From Aquimonas sp046318115 (GTDB lineage Bacteria > Pseudomonadota > Gammaproteobacteria > Xanthomonadales > Xanthomonadaceae), in assembly GCA_046318115.1 (NCBI GenBank), contig JBKCVA010000137.1, positions 1 to 26,193 on the forward strand: a stretch of DNA of 26,193 nt, in the 5' to 3' direction. The position numbers were made by a program, and so were the translations under genes. Numbering within the stretch: the first letter of the stretch is position 1; each line of letters opens with the position of its first letter. Under the pieces are notes generated by a model, which made no database searches, had not been told where the DNA came from, and saw nothing but the letters and a program-made list of their open reading frames with translations. Positions 1 through 7,066 of this stretch are shown here, piece after piece.

Positions 1-1
1 C

Positions 2-310
2 GAGCGCATCACCCACCACCAGGGCAGCAGCGAAGTCGCGCGCTTCGAATACACCTACGACGCGCGCGGCAACCGACGCGAAGAGCGCCGCATCGACGCC
101 AGCGGCACCCAGCGCACCGAGTACCGCTACGACCAGGACGACCGCCTCACCGGCACCACCGTCACCGCACCCGGCGGCAGCGTCACCGAAACCAGCTACA
201 CGCTGGACGCAGTCGGCAACCGGGCGCGAGACGTCGTACGCCGCAACGGCGCCACCGTCAGCGACATCGCCTACACCTACCAGGCCTACCAGCGCCTCAC
301 GCAAACCCGT
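2..310 (+). pseudogene. RHS/YD-repeat protein, internal fragment
   Basis: An open frame enters from the left edge and reads as YD repeats: FEYTYDARGNRREERR, TEYRYDQDDRLTGT, SYTLDAVGNRARD and IAYTYQAYQRLTQTR, spaced about 20 residues apart. This is the repeat that builds the hollow shell of RHS toxins and related large surface or secreted proteins. The homology stops abruptly near 310, where IS30-like sequence begins in another frame; the RHS frame itself closes at a stop near 486. A second RHS scrap lies at 2642-2761. It is therefore the broken end of an RHS gene whose upstream part lies outside the window. The family call is firm; whether the outer part is still expressed as a truncated protein cannot be seen. 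Confidence 0.8.
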
Positions 311-560
311 GGCGGTAGCGGGATGGGGCCATGTCGAACTCTCCGAGCGCTTGAATCTGGGGATCAGGTTCGCCGACCCGCACGCCCCCTGGCAGCGCGG
401 CAGCAACGAGAGCACCAACGCACTGCTATGCCAGTTCCTGCCCAAGGGCACCGACCTGCCGCAGGTGAGCCAAACCTACCTCAATGACATCGACCGGCTG
501 CTCAAGGATTGGCCACATTGAACGCTGGGATAGCGTAACAGTCGCAACAAATGTATCGTA
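309..560 (+). pseudogene. IS30-family transposase, C-terminal remnant
   Basis: The frame from 309 to 521 reads HVELSERLNLGIRFADPHAPW, then QRGSNESTNALLCQFLPKGT, matching the end of the DDE catalytic domain of IS30 transposases (FADPHSPWQRGSNENTNGLLRQYLPKGTDL in the family). The first two catalytic Asp residues and the N-terminal helix-turn-helix are absent. After WPH the frame meets TGA, reads T-L-G, then meets TAG, exactly where the family has a conserved RPRKTLGW stretch. So the end is decayed by point mutations as well as truncated at the front. It is fused directly to RHS sequence on its left. No terminal inverted repeat or target duplication could be recognised. Confidence 0.75.
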
Positions 561-592
561 TGAAACACCTGCCGATCTTGTCTAAAGGCCCC

Positions 593-1576
593 ATGAGCGC
601 GACCCGCACGCCGCCATACACGGTTCTCAGCTTTTCCAATGGAGGCACCTACTCGGGTGTTCTGGACGAAGCGACCCGCGGTCTCGTGAAGGATCTGATC
701 GTCCGTCACCCGTTCTCGCGGCTCGTGATCGGTCGCACCAAGACGGCGGCGACCCACCTGCCCGTGCAAGCCATCCCCGCGAAGGGGAACGTCTTGTCGG
801 AGCGCATCGCCTTGGAGCCCGGCCTCACGGCGACGCTCTTTCGCAAGAAGCATGGTGAGCGGCACAGAACAACGCGAGGTTCGATGGCTGAAGCCCTGCG
901 TCAGTTCGTCGTTGAGGGATTGCTCGGAGATGACGGGTCGCGCTTGGGCGAGCGGTTGTTCGAGGGTCACCCCTTCGTAACCGCAGTTGTGATTGAGCTC
1001 AAGTCGCCTACAACGAAGTCCAGCAAGGTGTTTGTGAAGCTGGGCGCGAGCGCAAACGCGTCTGCACCTCACGGGCCGACTGATGCGCCCAGTCTGAATG
1101 CTTGGTTGGAGCAGCCTTTCGAGTCCGCGGCGGATCTGGCTGCTCGTCGCCTGAAGACCCGCATGGCGCTCCGCGAGAGAATTCGCACCGACGTGCCTTT
1201 GCTATCCGCCGCAGCAGTCGCGTCCGCGGCAGGCTACTCGGCAACGAATCCGCGCACATACTCGCGGCGGTTGCGCGAGAAGGGGGCCCTGGCGGTTCGT
1301 GAAGGCAACACCTTTGTGTTCCCAGCCTTCCAATTCACCACGGATGGACGTCTTCGTGAGGAGATGGCCGACGTGCTGGAGGCAGTGAACGCGGAGCGCG
1401 AACCATCTGAGGTGGAGGAAGGCTGGGCTGCATTGGTCTGGTTCTTCTCGCCGACTGGCCTGCTGGCGGGCCGGCGCCCCATGGATGTGTTTGCCGAGGA
1501 CCCCATGAAAGTGATCAAGGCTGCGCGCCGACAGTTTCCTTCTCCGCGGAAGGAGGCTCAAGCGCATGGCGGTTAG
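593..1576 (+). CDS. Extended RES-toxin antitoxin with C-terminal MbcA/ParS-type domain
   Basis: A 327-aa protein from ATG 593 (AAGG lies about 4 bases upstream); ATG 551 and 560 are in-frame alternatives without a ribosome binding site. Residues about 203-247 form a winged-helix-like DNA-binding segment (LLSAAAVASAAGYSATNPRT, then a basic stretch and VREGNTFVFPAFQF). Residues about 255-315 (GWAALVWFFSPTGLLAGRRP, then VIKAARRQF) match the MbcA/ParS/Xre toxin-binding domain that caps RES toxins. The gene overlaps the RES toxin start by 11 bases. Inferred role: neutralise the downstream toxin and autorepress. Residues 1-165 match nothing I recognise and make it about twice the usual antitoxin length. 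Base composition is less GC-rich than neighbours, fitting acquired DNA. Confidence 0.75.
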   Translation: MSATRTPPYTVLSFSNGGTYSGVLDEATRGLVKDLIVRHPFSRLVIGRTKTAATHLPVQAIPAKGNVLSERIALEPGLTATLFRKKHGERHRTTRGSMAEALRQFVVEGLLGDDGSRLGERLFEGHPFVTAVVIELKSPTTKSSKVFVKLGASANASAPHGPTDAPSLNAWLEQPFESAADLAARRLKTRMALRERIRTDVPLLSAAAVASAAGYSATNPRTYSRRLREKGALAVREGNTFVFPAFQFTTDGRLREEMADVLEAVNAEREPSEVEEGWAALVWFFSPTGLLAGRRPMDVFAEDPMKVIKAARRQFPSPRKEAQAHGG

Positions 1577-2201
1577 CTGCCCGCCTGTTCCCGCCGCGCT
1601 GCCGCTGCTCAAGCTCGAATCTCTTTCCCGCAACACAGTGCTCTTTCGAGTGGGGCTCCAACCGTTCCCAGCTACCGCATGGGATCGCCGCGTGACGGCT
1701 GACTACCGCTTCAGTGCGCTCATTGATGATTCGGGCTGCGCGCTGCCGGTCACCTACTGCGGCTACAGCGCTGAAGTGGCCCTGCTCGAGACTGTGCTGC
1801 GGTTCGGCGTGGAGGGCGCGGTGGTCGAACTTTCGGCTGTGTCGGGTAGATTCCTGGCCGAAGTCGAGACGACGCGCGACCTGCAGCTCATCCCTCTCGT
1901 GGGTCCGTCTGCACGGGTCTTGGGTGAAGGCGTTGCTATCGGGGTGACGCAGTGCCCCGCATCGGACTACGTTCAGACCCGGCAGTGGGCGCATGCGCTA
2001 CGGGCAGTCCATCCTTCTGCGGACGGCATCGCGTGGCTCAGTCGCCAGCACGGTGAACATCGAGCCCTGATGCTTTGGGGCGATAAAGACGAACCCGGCG
2101 CCCCGCTGCGCGTTCGCGCTCAGGTGCCGCTGACGGACTCGCGGGCCCTCGCGCAGATCCAGAGGCTTGCTGAGCGGGTTGGGATGATTGTGGTGGACTA
2201 G
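1566..2201 (+). CDS. RES-domain toxin (NAD+-depleting family)
   Basis: A 211-aa RES-domain protein. The named residues are visible: Arg28 in TVLFRVG (or Arg48 in DYRFS), Tyr64 in TYCGYSAEVALLET with Glu75, and Ser159 in DGIAWLSRQHGEHR. RES toxins are known to degrade NAD+ and arrest growth when the partner antitoxin is removed. The ATG at 1566 has a strong GGAGG 10-15 bases upstream and lies inside the end of the antitoxin gene, so the pair is translationally coupled in the usual antitoxin-first order. Length fits the family (about 150-230 aa). It appears intact. Its sequence differs strongly from the second RES toxin at 19117-19800, so the two modules are unlikely to be a recent duplication. 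Confidence 0.82.
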   Translation: MAVSCPPVPAALPLLKLESLSRNTVLFRVGLQPFPATAWDRRVTADYRFSALIDDSGCALPVTYCGYSAEVALLETVLRFGVEGAVVELSAVSGRFLAEVETTRDLQLIPLVGPSARVLGEGVAIGVTQCPASDYVQTRQWAHALRAVHPSADGIAWLSRQHGEHRALMLWGDKDEPGAPLRVRAQVPLTDSRALAQIQRLAERVGMIVVD

Positions 2202-2292
2202 ATCTACGCCCGTCCTCATCGCGCTAGGGCTTACCGGGCGACGGGGATTTTGGCCGTGCGGCATTCGCGACGAGGGCGCCGCCCAGATCGAT

Positions 2293-2430
2293 TCATGAGT
2301 GCGGCAGTTTCTCAGACGCAGCGGCTGGGCGCAGGTCGAACAACTCCGACAGCGCGAATCTCCCCGAGTGCGCGGCCTCGATCAGCAGCGCGCGCATCCG
2401 GCTGCGGTCCTCATACACCTTGAGCGCGCG
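2293..2430 (-). pseudogene. Reverse-strand C-terminal fragment of an unrecognised gene
   Basis: Between the RES toxin and the tandem array, the minus strand reads RALKVYEDRSRMRALLIEAA, then HSGRFALSELFDLRPAAASE and a stop at 2293. Its mix of charged and hydrophobic residues looks coding rather than random. Upstream on that strand the frame runs straight into the 13-bp array, which gives only Leu-Cys-Ser-Ala repeats, so no native start remains. I do not recognise the family. It may be the tail of a gene lost when the array or RHS scrap arrived, or a chance open frame. Confidence 0.3.
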
Positions 2431-2602
2431 GAGCAGAGCAGAGGAGCAGAGCAGAGCAGAGGAGCAGAGCAGAGGAGCAGAGCAGAGGAGCAGAGCAGAG
2501 GAGCAGAGCAGAGGAGCAGAGCAGAGGAGCAGAGCAGAGGAGCAAAGCAGAGGAGCAAAGCAGAGGAGCAAAGCAGAGGAGCAGAGCAGAGGAGCAAAGC
2601 AG
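2431..2602. repeat. Tandem array of a 13-bp unit, about 13 copies
   Basis: The unit GAGCAGAGCAGAG repeats head to tail: two copies at 2431-2456, a 5-base irregularity at 2457-2461, then ten full copies at 2462-2591 and a partial copy to 2602. Four copies carry GAGCAAAGCAGAG instead (G to A at base 6), three of them consecutive (2540-2578). Because 13 is not a multiple of 3 and the unit holds no stop codon, several frames stay open on both strands, producing spurious Glu/Gln/Ser/Arg or Leu/Cys/Ser ORFs. The array sits 40 bases before an RHS scrap. It is a candidate slipped-strand locus; no function is visible. Confidence 0.95.
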
Positions 2603-2641
2603 TGCATAGGGTCAGGTCTAGCTTCGTAGCATCGATCACCC

Positions 2642-2761
2642 CACACCGACGCCGACGGCCTCGTCCGCAGCTTCGAGTACGACGCCCGCCAGCGCCTCAC
2701 GAAAGAAACCGACCCCGCCGGTGCCATCACCACCCACGGCTACGACCTCGCCGGGTTCTAA
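2642..2761 (+). pseudogene. RHS/YD-repeat fragment
   Basis: Forty codons in one frame read HTDADGLVRSFEYDARQRLT, then KETDPAGAITTHGYDLAGF and a TAA at 2759. FEYDARQRLTKETDPAG and HGYDLAG are canonical YD repeats, where an Asn normally follows YDLAG. The fragment has no start, and its stop comes within a repeat, so it is not a natural RHS core end. It is a second piece of the gene seen at 2-310, or of a sister gene, separated from it by the IS30 remnant, the toxin-antitoxin module and the 13-bp array. Confidence 0.8.
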
Positions 2762-3003
2762 CCCGTTTCTGCGGACGGATCGAGCAAGACTAGACCGCTA
2801 CCCAGCCGCACCAACCGATGCTGGTCTGAGGCCTCTCTCCTGTGAGGGCACATGGGTGCAGGCGTCCGCACTTGCATCCGCTACAGTGGGCGCCGCAGGT
2901 CGGCCCGTGCGTTGTTTGGCGCAGGGCTGGTTGACTTCGCCGGCGGCAGTGGCCTGAATCAATGGGTTCGCCTCGGTCGGCCTTGACAGTGGAAGCAGTA
3001 TTC

Positions 3004-3939
3004 ATGAATGCCCTCGAGACATCACCCCGCGTGCTTCGGATCGCGACCCGCAAGAGTGCGCTCGCGCTGTGGCAGACGGAGCATGTGGCGATGCGACTGC
3101 GCGCCCTGTACCCGAGCCTCGAAGTGGAACTGGTGCCGCTTTCGACACGCGGCGACGAAGTGTTGGATCGCTCGCTGTCGGCCATCGGCGGCAAGGGGCT
3201 TTTCCTGAAGGAGCTTGAGGAGGCAATGCTGCGCGGAGAGGCTGATCTGGCGGTGCATTCGCTCAAGGATGTGCCGATGGCGCTGGAGGGGCCCTTCGTG
3301 CTGCCGGCTGTCCTTGAGCGTGCCAACCCGTTCGATGCCTTTGTCAGCAACGCGTATGCGGACGTCGCTTCGCTGCCGCAGGGAGCGCGTGTTGGCACCT
3401 CCTCGCTGCGCCGTCGCGCGCAGCTCAGGGCTCTGCGGCCGGACCTCGACATCATCGACCTGCGCGGAAACGTCAACACACGCCTGGCCAAGCTCGATGC
3501 GGGTGAGTACGCGGCCATCGTGCTTGCCTGCGCCGGGCTGGAGCGTCTCGGTTTCGATGCGCGCATCCGCGCCCGGCTTGAACCGCCCACCGTGCTGCCT
3601 GCGGCTTCGCAAGGGGCGATCGCTATCGAGTGCCGGGAAGACGCGCGGGATGTGCGCGCGCTGCTGGCGCCGCTGGATCACGCGCCGACTCGCCGCTGCG
3701 TGGATGCGGAGCGTGCGATGAACCTCGCGCTGGGGGGGAGCTGCCATGCCGCCATTGCGGCCTACTGCGTCGAGCGCGATGCGCGCCTGCGTTTGCGCGG
3801 CTGGGTCGGGGACGCGCACAGCGGCGAGGGCACGGCGGTTGATGTCGAGGGCGAGGCCTCTGCTCCGGATGCGCTGGGCCTGCGGGCGGCCGAGGCGCTG
3901 CGCGTCCAGGGCGCTGAGCGCTTGCTCGCCAGCGCTTGA
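3004..3939 (+). CDS. hemC: Hydroxymethylbilane synthase (porphobilinogen deaminase)
   Basis: Cytoplasmic enzyme that joins four porphobilinogens into hydroxymethylbilane, the linear precursor of uroporphyrinogen III in heme synthesis. The 312-aa protein has LRIATRKSALALWQTE at the N-terminus, catalytic Asp89 in HSLKDVP, GTSSLRRRAQL, DLRGNVNTRL, and the dipyrromethane cofactor Cys247 in LALGGSCHAA. ATG 3004 was chosen because homology begins at residue 9 and GGAAG lies upstream; an in-frame ATG at 2962 would add 14 unmatched residues. A weak -10-like TACAGT lies at 2882-2887. hemD, often next to hemC, is not here: the gene stands alone, with RHS scrap upstream and a hairpin terminator downstream. 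The product supports the heme A demand of the oxidase locus but is not linked to it as an operon. Confidence 0.96.
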   Translation: MNALETSPRVLRIATRKSALALWQTEHVAMRLRALYPSLEVELVPLSTRGDEVLDRSLSAIGGKGLFLKELEEAMLRGEADLAVHSLKDVPMALEGPFVLPAVLERANPFDAFVSNAYADVASLPQGARVGTSSLRRRAQLRALRPDLDIIDLRGNVNTRLAKLDAGEYAAIVLACAGLERLGFDARIRARLEPPTVLPAASQGAIAIECREDARDVRALLAPLDHAPTRRCVDAERAMNLALGGSCHAAIAAYCVERDARLRLRGWVGDAHSGEGTAVDVEGEASAPDALGLRAAEALRVQGAERLLASA

Positions 3940-4013
3940 GTTCTTCCGGACGGAGCGCGAGCCGCTTCTGCGCGGCGGCTGCGGCGGATATCCCTTGTGC
4001 TGTCCGAAACGGC

Positions 4014-4051
4014 ACGCGGCCGACGAAGCGTGAACTTCATCGGCCGCGTTT
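4014..4051. terminator. Hairpin terminator between convergent hemC and DUF481 gene
   Basis: ACGCGGCCGA (4014-4023) pairs with TCGGCCGCGT (4040-4049); after one C/A mismatch, GAAG and CTTC extend the stem around a 6-base loop. A short TTT follows on the plus strand. Its place between two converging genes (ends 3939 and 4085) fits a bidirectional terminator. The U-tract is weak. Confidence 0.65.
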
Positions 4052-4084
4052 GCATTGACCGCGGTGCGGGAAGGCCCCGCCCGA

Positions 4085-4831
4085 TCAGCGGAAAGCGTAG
4101 ACCAGGTTGATTGTCGTCAGCAGGTCGGTGCTCTTGGTGCCCGGGGTGGTTTCGCTGTTGTAGCGCGCCTCAAGGCCTGCTTTCAGCGCGAGCTTCTCGG
4201 TCATCGAGACGGCCACGCCGAAGCCGTTCTGGGCGAAAGTGTTGTCTTCGCCGCTCTCCACCAGCAGCACGTTGGTGAGTTCGGTGGTTTCCGTCAGCAC
4301 GTGGCGGAAGTCGAGCACGCCGCGGGCGATCGCGTTGTTTTCGGTTTCACCCGTCGACGCCAGCTTGGCCCGGCGGTAGCCAGGGCCGACCTCGGCGCGC
4401 AGGTGGCCGGACTCGGTGTCATTGAGGGTGTAGCCAAAGCCGATCGAGAAGGTGCTCTGGCTTTCGTAGGCGCCGAAGTCGTCTCGCTCGTGGCGAAGGG
4501 CGCTGATCCAGGACGCGCGCTCGTTCATCTTGAACGCGCTCGACGCATGCGCCGACCAGCGGTTGGCCGTGGTCTCGAACAGTGTTTCGGCTTCGCCATC
4601 ACCGTCGAAGTCTCCGCGGATCTCGCCCTTTGCACGCAGCATGCTCACGCCGAACATGTGCTTCCAGCGCTCGTCTTCGTTAATGAAGTCGAGCTTGGCG
4701 TTGAGGTTCTCGGAGCGCGCATTGCCGCGGGCCGCCGCCAGGCCGAACTCGCCGGTGCCGGTCCAGTTCTGTGCCTGGGACGTTGCGGGCAGGGCGGCAA
4801 GCAGGGACATCAGTAGCAGGGTCGAGCGCAT
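4085..4831 (-). CDS. DUF481 (YdiY-like) outer-membrane-type protein
   Basis: A 248-aa protein with a signal peptide (MRSTLLLMSLLAALPATSQA, cleavage likely before QNW). The mature part is an array of alternating strands typical of DUF481: GTGEFGLAAARGNARSENLN, LDFINEDERWKHMFG, FSIGFGYTLNDTESGHLRAE, VGPGYRRAK, and a final strand DLLTTINLVYAFR ending in a C-terminal aromatic, as in outer-membrane beta-barrels. The family has no established biochemical role; some members respond to salt or acid stress. GAGG lies 6-10 bases before the ATG. Downstream is the shared terminator with hemC; the SLC13 gene lies 99 bases upstream on the same strand, so co-transcription is possible. Family call firm, function unknown. 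Confidence 0.88.
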   Translation of the reverse strand: MRSTLLLMSLLAALPATSQAQNWTGTGEFGLAAARGNARSENLNAKLDFINEDERWKHMFGVSMLRAKGEIRGDFDGDGEAETLFETTANRWSAHASSAFKMNERASWISALRHERDDFGAYESQSTFSIGFGYTLNDTESGHLRAEVGPGYRRAKLASTGETENNAIARGVLDFRHVLTETTELTNVLLVESGEDNTFAQNGFGVAVSMTEKLALKAGLEARYNSETTPGTKSTDLLTTINLVYAFR

Positions 4832-4930
4832 TGGGAACCTCGTCGGAGTGGTTGTGAAGGCCTTCGCGGCGCCGGGCAGACTGGTGGCCGGCGCTTGAAT
4901 TGCGAATGAATCCTTCCAGAGCCCGCGCGC

Positions 4931-6697
4931 CTACAGCGGCCAGAACACGGGAATGAAAGCCACCGCAATGCCCCAGAAGAGCAGGTTGAGCGGCACGCCG
5001 ATCTTGACGAAGTCGATGAAGCGATAGCCGCCTGCGCTGTAGACCATGGTGTTCGTCTGGTAGCCCACCGGAGTGGCGAAAGCGGTCGAGGCAGCGAAGG
5101 CCACGGCGACGACGAAGGCCGTCGGATTGACGTCGAGGCTGTGTGCAGCCGCGATCGCCACTGGCGTGAGCAGCACCGCGGAAGCGTTGTTGCTCATGAA
5201 TTCGGTGAGCACCGCGGTCATCAGGTAGATGGTGGCCAGCACCGCGATCGGGCCCCAGCCTCCGACGAGGTCGAGCGTGCGGTCCGCTAGGAAGGCCGCG
5301 GCGCCACTGCTTTGCAGGGCGATCCCCAGCGGCAGCACGCCGGCGAGCAGCATGATCACCCGCCAGTCGATCGACTCGTAAAGCTCCTTCGACTCAAGAC
5401 AGCGGAAGACGACCAGGGCGATGCAGCCAAGGATCGAGGAGGCGACGATGGGCAGCATGTCGAGGGTCGCTGCCGCCACCACCGCCGCCATGATCCCAAC
5501 CGCGGTCCAGGCGCGACGGCTCGAGGCGGGGCCTTCATCGCGCTCGCTGAGCACGACCACATGGGTGTTGGCGCGCAGATGGGCCATTTCTGCGGGGCTG
5601 GTGAGCATCAGCAGGATGTCGCCGACCGCCAGTTCGACGTCGCGCAGCTTCTCGCGAACCACCTCGCCGCGGCGGTGGATGGCGAGCACGGTGGCGTTGT
5701 AGTGCCAGTTGAACTCGAGCGTGCGCAGTGACTGGCCAATGAAGCGCGAACCAGGCGCCACCATGACCTCGGTGAGCACTTGGTCATCGCCGCGGAATTG
5801 CTCGTCGCGCAGCTTGAATTCGGGCTCCAGCTCAAGCCGCGCGCTGGCCTTGAGGCTGCTCAGCTTGCTCCAGTCGCCGCGGGCCAGGAGGATGTCGCCC
5901 TCCTGCAGCTTTTGCGCGCGCGGCGACCAGATTTTCTCCTCGCCCCGCAGCAGCTCCAGCACGAAGACGCCCGAGCGCTCGCCGAGTTTTGCCTCGGCCA
6001 CGCTCTGGCCGATGAGCGGCGAGCCAGGCATGACCCGCAGCTCGGAGATGTACTTGCCGAGCTCATAGGTCTCGGTGAGCTGCGGCGTGCGCCGGTCCGG
6101 CAGCAGCACGTGGCTGGCGAGCGTGGTGTAGACCAGTCCGGCCGCCATCGTGATCAGCCCAAGCGGCGCGAACTCGAACAGGGTGAAGCCAGGCAGGCCA
6201 GCATCCTGGGCCAGCGAGTTCACGAGCAGGTTGGTTGAGGTGCCGATGAGCGTGCAGACGCCGCCCATCTGCGCCGCATAGGACATGGGAATCAGCACCT
6301 TCGAGGCGGAGAAGCCATTCGCAGCAGTGACGCCCAGCACGATTGGCAAGAACACGGCAAGCGCCGCCGTGTTGTTGACGAAGGCCGACATCGTGCCCAG
6401 CGAAAGCATCACGGTGAGCGTGAACAGCCAGGTTTGGCGAATCCGTGCGAAGGCAGCGCCGACCGCGCGCAGGGCACCGGTGCGGGTGAGCGCTGCGCTC
6501 AGCACGAACATCGCCGCCACGGTGATCGTGGCCTCGCTGCTGAAGCCGCTGAGCGCCTGCGCTGGGGTCACCAGGCCGAGGATCAGGAGACTGGCGAGAA
6601 CGATCATGGCGACCACGTCCACCGGCAGCCGCTCGGTGACGAACAGGATCACGGCACCGGCGAGGACGAGCAGGGTCAGCAGTCCATCGATTCCCAT
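4931..6697 (-). CDS. SLC13/DASS-type anion transporter with two RCK-C (TrkA-C) domains
   Basis: A 588-aa inner-membrane protein. ATG 6697 (MGIDGLLTLLVLAGAVILFV) starts just before the first membrane helix; an upstream in-frame start would add 31 Arg/Pro-rich residues and is unlikely. The N-terminal half has several hydrophobic helices and the signature SFVNNTAALAVFLPIVLG-type Asn-Thr region (AFVNNTAALAVFLP) and IGTSTNLLVNSL. Two RCK-C domains (about residues 185-270 and 275-365: VMPGSPLIGQSVAEAKLGER and VMVAPGSRFIGQSLRTLEFN) interrupt the transporter. The C-terminal half carries FMSNNASAVLLTPVA and VGYQTNTMVYSAGGY. The family moves sulfate, dicarboxylates or other divalent anions with Na+; substrate cannot be assigned from this sequence. 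RCK-C domains bind small ligands or nucleotides and suggest allosteric gating. Confidence 0.92.
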   Translation of the reverse strand: MGIDGLLTLLVLAGAVILFVTERLPVDVVAMIVLASLLILGLVTPAQALSGFSSEATITVAAMFVLSAALTRTGALRAVGAAFARIRQTWLFTLTVMLSLGTMSAFVNNTAALAVFLPIVLGVTAANGFSASKVLIPMSYAAQMGGVCTLIGTSTNLLVNSLAQDAGLPGFTLFEFAPLGLITMAAGLVYTTLASHVLLPDRRTPQLTETYELGKYISELRVMPGSPLIGQSVAEAKLGERSGVFVLELLRGEEKIWSPRAQKLQEGDILLARGDWSKLSSLKASARLELEPEFKLRDEQFRGDDQVLTEVMVAPGSRFIGQSLRTLEFNWHYNATVLAIHRRGEVVREKLRDVELAVGDILLMLTSPAEMAHLRANTHVVVLSERDEGPASSRRAWTAVGIMAAVVAAATLDMLPIVASSILGCIALVVFRCLESKELYESIDWRVIMLLAGVLPLGIALQSSGAAAFLADRTLDLVGGWGPIAVLATIYLMTAVLTEFMSNNASAVLLTPVAIAAAHSLDVNPTAFVVAVAFAASTAFATPVGYQTNTMVYSAGGYRFIDFVKIGVPLNLLFWGIAVAFIPVFWPL

Positions 6698-7066
6698 GCG
6701 TCTCCGTCTGCGTGTGAGGGGGCGGGGCGGTTGACGCGGGAGGCGCTGCCACGGCGACCGGATTGTAGGGCCAGCGCGCGCCGCGGCCATCGGCGAGATT
6801 GGGATGAGTTGCGTTCAGCCGCGAGTCTTGTTTACGCCTGTTAGCGTGAGGCGCTGCACGAAATTTGCGTGATTTGATTCGCACTCTGCAGCCCATTCGC
6901 CGGCGTATCCCATCCTTTGGCCCCTGTGAGCGCGCTTTCAAAGTGTTTACGCTGCCGGGCTGTCCCGCGGTGGCATACGTCCGCAAGGCGCTTGGCCGCG
7001 GTCTCCCTCGTCCCCCTCCGTTCGCCGCCGGCTGTGCCGGCGCCCGACTCCCCCCAGGAGCTGTCC
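6698..7066. other. Divergent intergenic region, SLC13 / YbaY-type lipoprotein
   Basis: A 369-base gap between genes reading outward on opposite strands, so it must hold both promoters. AT-richer segments occur around 6828-6885 and 6938-6955, and the word GTTTACGC occurs in both. No convincing -35/-10 pair could be fixed. CAGGAG at 7055-7060 is the ribosome binding site for the gene starting at 7067. No RNA gene or small ORF is supported. Confidence 0.5.

Noticed and set aside
2431..2602. The tandem array as a CRISPR
   Set aside because: Copies are head to tail with no unique spacers and the unit is only 13 bases; no cas genes nearby.
2299..2793. Repeat-rich ORFs across the 13-bp array on both strands
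   Set aside because: They exist only because the unit has no stop codon in several frames; the peptides are pure repeats of Glu, Gln, Ser, Arg or Leu, Cys, Ser, Ala.
2962..3003. Upstream ATG as the hemC start
   Set aside because: It adds 14 residues with no family similarity, and the ATG at 3004 has GGAAG upstream.
2982..3010. TTGACA at 2982 as a hemC -35 box
   Set aside because: It lies almost on the start codon and no -10 follows at 16-18 bases before the coding sequence.
4055..4816. A 253-codon open frame opposite the DUF481 gene
   Set aside because: The minus-strand protein has a signal peptide and beta-barrel features; the plus frame has no recognisable features and starts inside the terminator region.
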